From assembly GCF_042140125.1 (NCBI RefSeq), contig NZ_CP159473.1: a DNA stretch of 64,000 nt; one strand, 5' to 3'. Within the stretch, counting starts at the first letter, position 1; each line of letters starts with the position of its first letter. The stretch is from Rhodophyticola sp017644125. GTDB taxonomy: Bacteria; Pseudomonadota; Alphaproteobacteria; Rhodobacterales; Rhodobacteraceae. The notes beneath the pieces are model-generated. The model saw nothing but the letters and a program-made list of their open reading frames with translations. It did no database searches and had not been told where the DNA came from. The position numbers and the translations under genes are program-made. Positions 17,740 through 26,702 of this stretch are shown piece after piece.

Positions 17740-18546
17740 ATGGCCCATGTGAAAAACCACGACTACCACATTCTGCCACCGTCGATTTACCCGTTCCTGG
17801 GCGCCGTCGCCGGCTTTGCGATGTTGACCGGGGCGGTACTCTGGATGCACGGGTCGGGCCCGTGGCTGTTCCTGATCGGTTTCGTGGCGGTTCTTTATGT
17901 CATGTTCGGCTGGTGGTCGGATGTGGTGGCCGAAAGCAATGCGGGCGATCACACGCCGGTGGTGCGGCTTGGCCTGAAATACGGGTTCATCATGTTCGTG
18001 ATGTCCGAGGTGATGTTCTTCGTTGCCTGGTTCTGGGCGTTTTTCAAACACGCGATCTACCCGATGAACACCTACGAGGCCTCCACCTATGTGCCGCCGG
18101 AGTTCTATCAGGTCGATGCCTTTCACCTGCCGCTGATCAACACGCTCGTCCTTTTGCTGTCGGGCTGCGCGGTCACCTGGGCGCACCATGCGCTGGTGCA
18201 TAACGAAAGCCGCAAGGACGTGGAACTGGGCCTGATCATCGGGGTGGTTCTGGGGATCGTGTTCACCGGCCTGCAGGCCTATGAATACTGGTACCTTCTG
18301 GACCATCAGGACTGGAGCTTCGGCGGGGACAAGTTCTTCTCCACCTTCTTCATGGCCACCGGGTTCCATGGCGTGCATGTGATCATCGGCACGATCTTCC
18401 TCTTCGTGTGCTATCTGCGCGTGCGGGCCGGGCATTTCACCGCCGAAAAGCATGTCGGGTTCGAAGCAGCGGCATGGTACTGGCACTTCGTCGATGTGGT
18501 CTGGCTGTTCCTGTTTGCGGCGGTCTACATCTGGGGTATCGGCTGA
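17740..18546 (+). CDS. ctaE: Cytochrome c oxidase subunit III
   Basis: 268-residue subunit III with seven predicted membrane helices. Family motifs include an N-terminal HVKNHDYHILPPS, FVMSEVMFFVAWFWAFF, and the C-terminal FHGVHVIIGTIFL and WYWHFVDVVWLFLF. It stabilises the catalytic core and proton uptake of the aa3 oxidase. Subunit I is not in this window, as usual when it is encoded elsewhere. Confidence 0.95.
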   Translation: MAHVKNHDYHILPPSIYPFLGAVAGFAMLTGAVLWMHGSGPWLFLIGFVAVLYVMFGWWSDVVAESNAGDHTPVVRLGLKYGFIMFVMSEVMFFVAWFWAFFKHAIYPMNTYEASTYVPPEFYQVDAFHLPLINTLVLLLSGCAVTWAHHALVHNESRKDVELGLIIGVVLGIVFTGLQAYEYWYLLDHQDWSFGGDKFFSTFFMATGFHGVHVIIGTIFLFVCYLRVRAGHFTAEKHVGFEAAAWYWHFVDVVWLFLFAAVYIWGIG

Positions 18547-18733
18547 CCCGTCGCAGCGGCCTCTTGCGGTCCCGCTTGCGGGATCGCGCCGGCCTCACTG
18601 CTCTGCGGCCCGGGGGCGCCATATCGGCCCCCGAACCGTTCGTGCCGGAACCGGGCGGGCAGGCCGGACCGATCTTGATACCTGGCACGGGGCCTGCCGA
18701 TCGGGGTGGGCCTTTCCAATTGGAGGGACGCTG
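18547..18733. other. Gap between ctaE and surf1 with two hairpins and no gene
   Basis: No credible gene is seen here. Two hairpins can be drawn: GCGGTCCCGC-TT-GCGGGATCGC (18566-18587, one G-T pair) just after ctaE, and CGGGGGC/GCCCCCG further on. Neither is followed by a T-tract, so they may be attenuating or RNA-stabilising structures and are not typical terminators. In many relatives a DUF983 gene occupies this spot; here a DUF983 gene lies at 34883-35278. Confidence 0.5.
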
Positions 18734-19405
18734 TTGACACGGATGATCTGGCCCCTGGTCTTCGGGATCTGCGGCGTGGCCATTCTGGTGTCGCTTGGCG
18801 TCTGGCAGATGCAGCGGCTCGCCTGGAAAGAGAGTGTGCTGGCCGATATCGAAACCCGGATCGCCGCGCCGCCCGTGGCCGTGCCGGGCGTGCCCGATCC
18901 GGTCGCGGACCGCTACCTGCCGGTCGAAGCCACGGGAGAGGTCGGCGAGGACTTCATCCGGGTTCTGGTCAGCCAGCGGCGGATCGGGGCGGGATATCGG
19001 GTGATTTCCCCGTTCGAGACGGAGGGGCGCAGGCTGCTTCTGGACCGCGGGTTCGTCCGCGTCGCGGATGCGGTGCCGGCAGCGCCCGCCGGCGCGGTCA
19101 GGGTGACCGGAAACCTGCATTGGCCCGATGAGGTGACCGGCGCCACGCCCGCACCCGACACGGAGGCCAATATCTGGTTCGCCCGCGACGTGCCCGCCCT
19201 TGCCCGCGCCTTCGGGACCGAGCCGATCCTGCTGGTTGCGCGCGAGATGTCGGAAGACGAAGGCGCCCTGACGCCCCTGCCGGTGGACACAAGCGGCATT
19301 CCCAACGATCACCTCAGCTATGCGATCACCTGGTTTTCGCTGGCGCTGATCTGGATGGGGATGACACTCTATCTTCTGTGGCGTATCAGGCAGCGGACGA
19401 TCTGA
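18734..19405 (+). CDS. SURF1 family cytochrome oxidase assembly protein
   Basis: 223-residue SURF1 protein, which helps insert heme A during cytochrome aa3 assembly. It has the family topology: one membrane helix at each end (about residues 5-23 and 195-215) around a periplasmic domain containing VLVSQRRIGAGYRVISPF and RRLLLDRGFV. The start is probably the TTG at 18734, which has GGAGGG six bases upstream; the next in-frame ATG at 18743 would be 15 bases from that site. It lies downstream of ctaE on the same strand and immediately before thrC. Confidence 0.88.
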   Translation: MTRMIWPLVFGICGVAILVSLGVWQMQRLAWKESVLADIETRIAAPPVAVPGVPDPVADRYLPVEATGEVGEDFIRVLVSQRRIGAGYRVISPFETEGRRLLLDRGFVRVADAVPAAPAGAVRVTGNLHWPDEVTGATPAPDTEANIWFARDVPALARAFGTEPILLVAREMSEDEGALTPLPVDTSGIPNDHLSYAITWFSLALIWMGMTLYLLWRIRQRTI

Positions 19406-19415
19406 AGGCGGACAC

Positions 19416-20804
19416 ATGCAGTACATCTCGACGAGGGGCGAGGCCCCGGCGCTGACATTCGAAGAGGCGATGCTGACCGGGCTGGCGCGCGACGGCGGTC
19501 TTTACGTGCCCGCCGAGGTGCCGGTGATGGCGACGGCGGATATCGCGGCGCTGGCCGGGCTCAGCTACGAAGATGTCGCCTATCGGGTGATGCGCCCCTT
19601 CATGGGCGACAGTTTCACCGATGCCGAGATCACCGATTGCATCGCGCGGGCCTATGCCGGGTTCGGCCATGCCGCCCGCGCCCCGCTGGTGCAGATGCAG
19701 CCGAACCATTTCCTTCTGGAGCTGTTCCACGGGCCGACGCTGGCCTTCAAGGATTTCGCGATGCAGCTGATCGGGCAGCTGTTCCAGACCACGCTCAGCC
19801 GCCGCGGCGACCGGGTGACGATCGTGGGCGCGACCTCGGGCGATACCGGATCGGCCGCGATGGAGGCGTTTCGCGGGCTCGATGCGGTGGAGGTCTTCAT
19901 CCTCTACCCCCATGGCCGTGTTTCCGACGTGCAGCGCCGCCAGATGACCACGGTGGCCGAGGCCAATGTTCACGCGCTCGCCCTTGCGGGCGATTTCGAC
20001 GATTGTCAGGCCCGCCTGAAGGACATGTTCAACGATTTCGACTTCCGGGACGGTGTGAAGCTGGCCGGTGTGAACTCGATCAACTGGGCACGGGTGCTGG
20101 CGCAGGTGGTCTATTACTTCACCGCGGCGGTGTCTCTGGGCGCGCCGCACCGCAAGGTGAGCTTCACCGTTCCCACGGGGAATTTCGGCGATATCTTTGC
20201 AGGCCATATCGCCCGGCGCATGGGTCTGCCGATTGAAAAGCTGGTGGTGGCGACCAATCAGAACGATATCCTGCATAGGGCCTTGTCCTCCGGCGATTAC
20301 GTGACGCAGGGCGTGACACCGTCCATCAGCCCGTCGATGGACATTCAGGTGAGTTCCAATTTCGAACGGGCGCTGTTCGATGCCTATGATCGGGATGGCA
20401 ATGCGGTGGCGCAGCTGATGGATGAACTGAAATCCGGTGGGGGGTTCCACATCTCGCAGGGCGCGCTTGGCCGGTTGCGCGATCTTTTCGCCTCGGGCCG
20501 GGTGTCGGAGGACGAAACCTCCGCCATGATCGCAGAGGCGAAGCGGGATATGGGCGAAATGCTTTGCCCGCATTCCGCGATTGGCGTGAAGGTCGCGCAG
20601 GACCATCTGGGCGCGACCCCGATGATCACCCTCGCCACGGCCCATCCCGCCAAGTTCCCCGATGCGGTGGAGGCGGCCTGCGGGATCCGCCCGCCGCTGC
20701 CGGCGCGCATGGCCGATCTGTTCGAGCGGCCCGAGCGGATGACGCGGGTGGACAACGACCTTGCGGATCTTCAGGCGCTGATCCGCGGTGAGGTCATGGC
20801 ATGA
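19416..20804 (+). CDS. thrC: Threonine synthase
   Basis: 462-residue fold-type II PLP enzyme that converts O-phospho-L-homoserine to L-threonine. Motifs: the N-terminal ARDGGLYVP, the PLP lysine in FHGPTLAFKDFAMQL near residue 110, GATSGDTGSAA for phosphate binding and TGNFGDIFAG near residue 250. The length fits the long bacterial form. Its stop overlaps the ATG of the downstream M16 peptidase gene (ATGA). Confidence 0.96.
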   Translation: MQYISTRGEAPALTFEEAMLTGLARDGGLYVPAEVPVMATADIAALAGLSYEDVAYRVMRPFMGDSFTDAEITDCIARAYAGFGHAARAPLVQMQPNHFLLELFHGPTLAFKDFAMQLIGQLFQTTLSRRGDRVTIVGATSGDTGSAAMEAFRGLDAVEVFILYPHGRVSDVQRRQMTTVAEANVHALALAGDFDDCQARLKDMFNDFDFRDGVKLAGVNSINWARVLAQVVYYFTAAVSLGAPHRKVSFTVPTGNFGDIFAGHIARRMGLPIEKLVVATNQNDILHRALSSGDYVTQGVTPSISPSMDIQVSSNFERALFDAYDRDGNAVAQLMDELKSGGGFHISQGALGRLRDLFASGRVSEDETSAMIAEAKRDMGEMLCPHSAIGVKVAQDHLGATPMITLATAHPAKFPDAVEAACGIRPPLPARMADLFERPERMTRVDNDLADLQALIRGEVMA

Positions 20805-22063
20805 GCGTGGCGCTGCACACCCTGCCCAACGGTCTGCGTATCGTGACCGAACACATGCCGGGCCTGCAATCGGCCGCGCTTGGCCTCTGGGTCAATGTCG
20901 GCGGGCGGCACGAGCGGGTGGAGCAGAACGGCATCGCCCATTTTCTGGAACACATGGCCTTCAAGGGCACCGCACGGCGCAACGCGCAGCAGATCGCCGA
21001 AGAGATCGAGGATGTCGGCGGCTATATCAACGCCTACACCTCCCGCGAGGTGACCGCCTATTATGCGCGGGTGCTGAAGGATGACGTGCCGCTGGCGCTC
21101 GACCTGATCGCCGATATCGTGCTCAACCCGGCTTTCGACCCGCGCGAGATCGAGGTGGAGCGCAGCGTGATCCTGCAGGAGATCGGCCAAGCCGCCGATA
21201 CGCCCGACGACATCATCTTCGACTGGTTGCAGGAGGTCGCCTATCCGGCACAGGCCCTTGGGCGCACCATTCTCGGCCCCGCCGAACGGGTGCGCGGTTT
21301 CGGCCATACGGATCTGACCGGGTTCGTGGCCGAGCATTACGGACCGGGGCAGTTGATCCTGTCGGCGGCGGGTGCGGTGGATCACGACGAGATCCTGCGC
21401 CTGGCGGAGGCGGCCTTCGGCCATCTGCCGCCCTGCGGGCAATCCCGTCCCGAACCGGGCCAGTTCGCAGGTGGCGAACGCCGGGAGATAAAGCCGCTGG
21501 AACAGGCGCATTTCACCCTTGCGCTGGAGGCGCCGGGATATCGCTCCGACGATATCTATACCGCGCAGATCTATGCGACCGCTCTGGGCGGGGGCATGTC
21601 GTCGCGCCTGTTTCAGGAAATTCGCGAGAAGCGCGGGCTTTGCTACACCATCTACGCGCAAGTCGGCAGCTATGACGACACCGGCATGATGACGATCTAT
21701 GCCGGCACCGGCGCGGATGACCTGCCCGAGCTTGCCCGGCTGACCATGGACGAGATCAAGCGCGCCGCCAGCGATATGAGCCAGGCGGAGCTGGACCGGG
21801 CCCGCGCCCAGATGAAGGCCGGTATGCTGATGGGACTGGAAAGCCCCTCTGCCCGGGCCGAGCGGCTGGCACGGCTGGTGGCGATCTGGGACCGGGTGCC
21901 GCCGCTGGAGGAAACCATCGCCCGGATCGATGCGGTCGATCTGTCCGGTCTGCGCAACTTCGGAGCCGGGCTTGCCGGCGCCGAACGGGCCGCGATGGCG
22001 CTTTACGGCCCCGTGGCGAAAGCCCCCGATCTCATCAGATTGACGGAGCGTCTGGCCGCCTGA
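20801..22063 (+). CDS. M16 family zinc peptidase (mitochondrial processing peptidase-like)
   Basis: 420-residue M16B metallopeptidase. The inverted zinc motif HxxEH is intact in GIAHFLEHMAFKGT (near residue 50), with the distal glutamate expected about 75 residues later. The C-terminal R/Y pair region is present as SSRLFQEIREKRGLCY. Closely related to the mitochondrial processing peptidase beta subunit and to bacterial PqqL-like proteases. It is co-translated with thrC and the following GNAT gene (one-base overlap). Confidence 0.92.
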   Translation: MSVALHTLPNGLRIVTEHMPGLQSAALGLWVNVGGRHERVEQNGIAHFLEHMAFKGTARRNAQQIAEEIEDVGGYINAYTSREVTAYYARVLKDDVPLALDLIADIVLNPAFDPREIEVERSVILQEIGQAADTPDDIIFDWLQEVAYPAQALGRTILGPAERVRGFGHTDLTGFVAEHYGPGQLILSAAGAVDHDEILRLAEAAFGHLPPCGQSRPEPGQFAGGERREIKPLEQAHFTLALEAPGYRSDDIYTAQIYATALGGGMSSRLFQEIREKRGLCYTIYAQVGSYDDTGMMTIYAGTGADDLPELARLTMDEIKRAASDMSQAELDRARAQMKAGMLMGLESPSARAERLARLVAIWDRVPPLEETIARIDAVDLSGLRNFGAGLAGAERAAMALYGPVAKAPDLIRLTERLAA

Positions 22064-22647
22064 TGCTCGCCCGTAGACGCAGACCGAAGATCGAGACGGA
22101 GCGGATGACGCTGCGGTTGCCGCAGCATTCCGATTTCCGCTCCTGGACATCGCTCAGGAAAGGCTCGGCGCAGTTCCTGCAACCTTGGGAGCCGTCCTGG
22201 GCCGGAGATCACCTGACGCGCAAGAGTTTCACCAACCGCGTCTACTGGGCGCAGCGGGCGATGGGGCAGGGCTCGGCCATGCCGCTTTTCATGATCCGCA
22301 GATCCGACGATGTGCTGGTGGGCGCGATCACGCTGGACAATATCCGCCGCGGGCCGGCGCAGGCGGGCACGCTCGGCTACTGGATCGGGCAGGCCCATGC
22401 CCGGCAGGGTTATATGCGCGAAGCGATCCTTGCGGTTGTTCATCACGCCTTTCGCTCGCTGGATCTGAGCCGGGTGGAGGCCGCCTGCCTGCCCGAGAAT
22501 GTGGCCTCCCGCGGGGTGCTCGAACGCTCCGGCTTCAAATACGAGGGCGTGGCGCAAAGCTATCTGCAGATCAACGGGCGCTGGCGGAACCACGTGCTTT
22601 ACGCCAATCTGCGCAGTGACCGGCGCGGGCGCACCGACGTCGGCTAG
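22063..22647 (+). CDS. GNAT-family N-acetyltransferase (RimJ-like)
   Basis: 194-residue RimJ/RimL-type acetyltransferase. The acetyl-CoA loop is in LGYWIGQAHARQGYMREAI and the family C-terminal motif in LPENVASRGVLERSGF. RimJ acetylates the N-terminus of ribosomal protein S5; whether this copy does so is not shown. Its ATG shares one base with the stop of the M16 peptidase. A second, more diverged GNAT lies at 5035-5766. Confidence 0.85.
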   Translation: MLARRRRPKIETERMTLRLPQHSDFRSWTSLRKGSAQFLQPWEPSWAGDHLTRKSFTNRVYWAQRAMGQGSAMPLFMIRRSDDVLVGAITLDNIRRGPAQAGTLGYWIGQAHARQGYMREAILAVVHHAFRSLDLSRVEAACLPENVASRGVLERSGFKYEGVAQSYLQINGRWRNHVLYANLRSDRRGRTDVG

Positions 22648-22711
22648 CGCCGTCCCTTGAGGGTTCATGCGGCGGTTCCCGCCGATGCGCCTTGCCGATG
22701 AGGAGTGGCTG

Positions 22712-24112
22712 ATGACCGAGATCGAAACCATTCTGCGCCAATCCCTGCCGGCGGCAAGCTTCCGCCCGCCCGAGCCGCGCTATCTGGAGGAGCCGCGCGG
22801 ACGGTACGCAGGTCAGGCCGTGGCGGTTCTGGCGCCGGCCTCCACCGAGGAGGTGGCAATGATCGTCAAAGCCTGCGCGCAGACCGCCACGCCGGTCGTG
22901 CCCTACGGCGGTGGCACCGGGCTGGTCGGCGGGCAGATCGCGGGGGAGGGGACGAGACCGGTGGTCCTGTCGCTGGAACGCATGCGCCAGATCCGCAAGC
23001 TGGACCCGGTGGGCGCGACCATGACCGTCGAGGCCGGGGCGATTCTGGCCGATATCCACAGCGCTGCCGCGGGGGAGGGATTGATCTTTCCGCTGACCCT
23101 CGCCTCGCAGGGCTCGGCGCGGATCGGCGGCCTGCTTTCCACCAATGCGGGCGGGGTCAACGTGATCCGCTACGGCAATGCCCGGGATCTGTGTCTGGGG
23201 CTGGAGGCCGTGTTCCCGGACGGCACGGTGATGCATGGGCTGTCATCGCTGCGCAAGAACAACACCGGTTACGATCTGCGGCATCTGCTGATCGGGGCGG
23301 AAGGAACGCTTGGCGTGATCACGGCGGCCACCCTGCGGCTTTTCCCGGAGCCGGCCGCCACCGGCGCGGCGCTGATGGTGGTGCCGGACCCGGATGCGGC
23401 GCTGGCGCTTTTGCGTCGTGTGCAGGCGCGTGCGGGCGGCGGCTTGTCGGCCTTCGAGCTGATCGGCGGGATGGGGCTCACCTTTCTCGACGAGGTCGGG
23501 CCGGACCTGAAACAGCCTTTCGCGGGACGGCCCGACTGGATGTGCCTCATCGATCTGGGGCTGGCGCAGGGGCAGGACCCCTCGGAACTGCTGGAGGCGG
23601 TTTTTGCCGAGGCCCATGAGGCGGGGCTTGTCAGCGACGGCGTGATCGCGCGCTCCGAAGGCCAGCGGCAGGCATTCTGGAACTTGCGCGAGAGCATCCC
23701 CGAGGCGAACCGGCGGATCGGGTCGATCTCCAGCCATGACATTTCCGTTCCCGTCGCCGCCATCCCGGCCTTCATCGCAGAGGCCCCGGGGCGGCTGGCG
23801 AAAATCGGCGATTACCGGATCAACTGTTTCGGCCATCTGGGCGATGGCAACCTGCATTACAACGTCTTTCCGCAGCCGGGCGAAAGCCGGGCGGATCACG
23901 AGGAGGCGCGCGGCCCGATCAAGGCCTGCGTCCATGACCTTGTTCATGAAATGGGGGGGTCGGTTTCGGCGGAACACGGGATCGGCAGGCTGAAAGTCGA
24001 CGATCTGGAACGCTATGGCGACCCGGCGAAGCTGGCGGCGATGCGCGCGATCAAATCCGCGCTGGACCCCGCGGGCATCATGAACCCCGGGGCCGTCCTG
24101 CGCGCGCCATAG
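22712..24112 (+). CDS. FAD-linked oxidase (GlcD/D-2-hydroxyglutarate dehydrogenase-like)
   Basis: 466-residue flavoprotein of the vanillyl-alcohol oxidase/GlcD family. The PCMH-type FAD domain has PYGGGTGLVGGQ and GLLSTNAGGVNV; the C-terminal oxidase domain has CFGHLGDGNLHYN and EHGIGRLKVDDL. Relatives oxidise D-2-hydroxy acids such as D-lactate, glycolate or D-2-hydroxyglutarate. The lone FAD subunit without glcE/glcF and the closeness to D-2-hydroxyglutarate dehydrogenases make that the best guess, not proven. A start at 22667 is possible, but 22712 has AGGAG six bases upstream. Confidence 0.82.
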   Translation: MTEIETILRQSLPAASFRPPEPRYLEEPRGRYAGQAVAVLAPASTEEVAMIVKACAQTATPVVPYGGGTGLVGGQIAGEGTRPVVLSLERMRQIRKLDPVGATMTVEAGAILADIHSAAAGEGLIFPLTLASQGSARIGGLLSTNAGGVNVIRYGNARDLCLGLEAVFPDGTVMHGLSSLRKNNTGYDLRHLLIGAEGTLGVITAATLRLFPEPAATGAALMVVPDPDAALALLRRVQARAGGGLSAFELIGGMGLTFLDEVGPDLKQPFAGRPDWMCLIDLGLAQGQDPSELLEAVFAEAHEAGLVSDGVIARSEGQRQAFWNLRESIPEANRRIGSISSHDISVPVAAIPAFIAEAPGRLAKIGDYRINCFGHLGDGNLHYNVFPQPGESRADHEEARGPIKACVHDLVHEMGGSVSAEHGIGRLKVDDLERYGDPAKLAAMRAIKSALDPAGIMNPGAVLRAP

Positions 24113-24213
24113 AGTGCCTCGCAATCCGACAGCCGAGATCCGGAAGTCCGCCCGCTCCCACGACCTGGGAAGCAGGCGAGGCTTGGCATGCGCTCTTCCC
24201 GCGTGAGGAACCT

Positions 24214-24244
24214 GACGGCGCGCGCGACGGGCCGGCGCGCCGTC
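24214..24244. terminator. Perfect 10-bp hairpin between convergent genes
   Basis: GACGGCGCGC (24214-24223) and its exact complement GCGCGCCGTC (24235-24244) form a strong stem with an 11-base loop, in the gap between the convergent FAD-oxidase and metG genes. The position fits a bidirectional transcription end, but no T-tract follows on either strand. Confidence 0.45.
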
Positions 24245-24275
24245 CGGTCGTCAGCCGCTCCGGGCTCCGGTCGGG

Positions 24276-25997
24276 TCAGACACGCACGCCTGCGAAGCGG
24301 GTTTGCCAGTCCTCGCGCGCCTCGTCGGTGATCTTGCTGAACAGCACATCGGGCACGGTGAAGCCATGCCCTGCGGGCAGCGTGGCCAACGCATCTGCCA
24401 TATCCTCGGGCCAGACCGGCGCGGCGTTCATGGCCTCAAGCATCGTGGCCGCAGCATCGGGGATGAACGGGGCCGACAGGGTGGCGTAGACCGGGATCAG
24501 GTTCAGTGCCAGCCGGGTGATCGCGGCGGCGCGGTCGGGGTCGTCCTTGAACGCGGTCCAGGGGGCGGCCGATTGCAGGTATTCGTTTCCAAGCACCCAG
24601 ATCGCCCTCAGCTCCGCGGCTGCCTTGCGGATCTCGATGGCATCCATATGGGCCTGATAGGCGGTCAGCCGGGTCTGCAATTCGGCGATCAGCGCCTCTT
24701 CCTGCGGGCCATAGGCGCCGCCCTCGGGCACGGTTTCCCCGAATTTGGAGCGGCAGAACTTGGTGATCCGGCTGACGAAATTGCCAAGCACATCGGCCAG
24801 ATCCTTGTTCACGTCCTGCTGGAAGGCTTCCCATGTGAACTCGCTGTCCGAGGTTTCCGGCGCATGGCTGAGCAGCCACCAGCGCCAGTAATCCGGCGGC
24901 AGGATCTCTAGCGCCTGATCCATGAACACGCCGCGCCCCTGGGAGGTGCTGAACTGCCCGCCATCGTAGTTCAGATAGTTGAACGACTTGATGTAATCGA
25001 CCAGCTTCCACGGCTCGCCCGAGCCGATGATCGTCGCCGGAAAGCTCAGCGTGTGAAAGGGCACGTTGTCCTTGCCCATGAACTGGACATAGCGCACATC
25101 CTCGGCGCCCCTGTCGGTGCGCCACCAGCGTTCCCAGCCTTTTTCAGAACCGGGGCCCGTGCCCGCTTCGACCCATTCGGCCGCACAGGCGATGTATTCG
25201 ATCGGCGCGTCGAACCAGACGTAGAAGACCTTGCCCTCCATGCCGGGCCAGTCCTGATCGCCGCGTTTGACCGGAATGCCCCAGTCGAGATCGCGGGTGA
25301 TACCCCGATCCTGCAACCCGTCGCCGTCATTCAGCCATTTCCTGGCAATGGACGTGGTCAGGATCGGCCAGTCGGTCTTGCTGTCGATCCAGTCGCTCAA
25401 CTGCCCGCGCAGGGCGGACTGGCGCAGATAGAGATGCTTGGTCTCCCGGATTTCGAGATCGGTGGAGCCCGAGACGGCCGAGCGCGGCTCGATCAGGTCG
25501 GTCGGATCGAGCTGCTTGGTGCAGTTTTCGCACTGGTCGCCGCGCGCCTTGTCATAGCCGCAATTGGGGCAGGTGCCCTCGATATAGCGATCGGGCAGGA
25601 ACCGGCTGTCGGCGTTGGAGTAAACCTGCTTCTCCGTCACCTCCTCGATCAGCCCGGCATCGGCCAGACGCCCGGCGAAATGCTGCGTCAGGGCGTGGTT
25701 CTGCGGGCTGGAGGAGCGGCCGAAATGATCGAAGCTGAGCCGGAAGCCCTCGGCGATCCGGGCCTGCACCTCCCACATCTCGGCGCAGTATTCCGCCACC
25801 GGTTTGCCTGCCTTGGCCGCCGCCAGTTCGGCCGGCGTGCCATGTTCATCCGTGGCGCAGAGAAACAGGACCTCCTGGCCACGCGCGCGCAGGTAGCGGG
25901 CGTAGAGATCGGCGGGCAATTGGCTCCCGATCAGGTTGCCCAGATGTTTGATCCCGTTGATGTAGGGGATCGCCGAAGTGATGAGCGTGCGCGTCAT
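24276..25997 (-). CDS. metG: Methionyl-tRNA synthetase
   Basis: 573-residue class I synthetase that charges tRNA-Met. The HIGH-like signature is in YINGIKHLGNLIGS near residue 15, and the zinc knuckle CPNCGYDKARGDQCENC lies near residue 140. The KMSKS-loop equivalent reads QFSTS in DGGQFSTSQGRG: the first lysine of the classical motif is glutamine. The C-terminal anticodon-binding helical domain follows; there is no EMAP-like extension. The open frame continues to 26129, but MTRTLITSAIPYING at 25997 is the normal N-terminus. Confidence 0.96.
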   Translation of the reverse strand: MTRTLITSAIPYINGIKHLGNLIGSQLPADLYARYLRARGQEVLFLCATDEHGTPAELAAAKAGKPVAEYCAEMWEVQARIAEGFRLSFDHFGRSSSPQNHALTQHFAGRLADAGLIEEVTEKQVYSNADSRFLPDRYIEGTCPNCGYDKARGDQCENCTKQLDPTDLIEPRSAVSGSTDLEIRETKHLYLRQSALRGQLSDWIDSKTDWPILTTSIARKWLNDGDGLQDRGITRDLDWGIPVKRGDQDWPGMEGKVFYVWFDAPIEYIACAAEWVEAGTGPGSEKGWERWWRTDRGAEDVRYVQFMGKDNVPFHTLSFPATIIGSGEPWKLVDYIKSFNYLNYDGGQFSTSQGRGVFMDQALEILPPDYWRWWLLSHAPETSDSEFTWEAFQQDVNKDLADVLGNFVSRITKFCRSKFGETVPEGGAYGPQEEALIAELQTRLTAYQAHMDAIEIRKAAAELRAIWVLGNEYLQSAAPWTAFKDDPDRAAAITRLALNLIPVYATLSAPFIPDAAATMLEAMNAAPVWPEDMADALATLPAGHGFTVPDVLFSKITDEAREDWQTRFAGVRV

Positions 25998-26061
25998 TCC
26001 GTGTACCTTGTCCGCCGTTTGCAGCCCATTTAACCCAAGGTCGGGCCAAGGACCAGCGGCG

Positions 26062-26631
26062 CTAGGTGCCCTCGCGGCGAATGCGGGCCAGGATGCGCAG
26101 ATCGACCCGATCGCCCACCTCTGCGGCAAAGCCCGATGCCCCGAATGCGGAGCGGCTGACCGAACCTGTCAGATAGATCGACAGCCTGTCGCGATCTCCG
26201 GGCACGGTTCCCTGCTGGCGATAGAATTGCGCCGTCAGCGTGGCGGGCCGGGTGACGCCGCGGATGGTGAACTCCCCGTCGATCCGCGCACCGGTCCCTT
26301 CGGCGGTGACGCGGGTGGAGCGGAACCGGATCGTGGGATAGGTGGCCGCGTCCAGCACCTGCGCGCTTCGCAGCGCCTCGGTCGCGAGAAAGAAACCGGT
26401 GCGCGCGCCGCGCACATTCACGGTCACGTCAACCTGCGACCGGGAGGGTGTGTCCAGATCGACCAGCAGATCGGCGTCCAGTACGGGCATCGTGCCATCG
26501 TCCAAGCCGTCGCCGAAGCTGTAGGTGAAGCCCACGGTGGAGCGGTCGGGCTCCAGCAGGTACCGGACCGGATCGGCCAGCGCGGCCAGCGGCAGAAGAA
26601 CAAGGTCGATTGCCGCGATCAGGGAGGTCAT
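26062..26631 (-). CDS. YceI-family periplasmic lipid-binding-like protein
   Basis: 189-residue YceI-family protein with an N-terminal signal peptide (MTSLIAAIDLVLLPLAALA). The lipocalin-like barrel shows PDRSTVGFTYSF, the substituted-residue stretch YPTIRFRSTRV and GEFTIRGVTRPATL, all typical of YceI. Family members bind polyisoprenoid lipids in the periplasm. The start at 26631 was preferred over 26676 because it opens directly into the signal peptide. Its stop lies 64 bases upstream of the metG start on the same strand. Confidence 0.88.
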   Translation of the reverse strand: MTSLIAAIDLVLLPLAALADPVRYLLEPDRSTVGFTYSFGDGLDDGTMPVLDADLLVDLDTPSRSQVDVTVNVRGARTGFFLATEALRSAQVLDAATYPTIRFRSTRVTAEGTGARIDGEFTIRGVTRPATLTAQFYRQQGTVPGDRDRLSIYLTGSVSRSAFGASGFAAEVGDRVDLRILARIRREGT

Positions 26632-26702
26632 GGGTCCGTCGCTCCGCCCCGGGTGGTGGACGCCGCAGTATAGCATCGATCGCGGCCCTGTCGCGTCACG
26701 CC

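Noticed and set aside
18452..18733. N-terminal extension of the surf1 frame into the ctaE end
   Set aside because: The extended frame overlaps ctaE and is Arg/Gly-rich; the TTG at 18734 has a well-spaced GGAGGG and opens into the first membrane helix.
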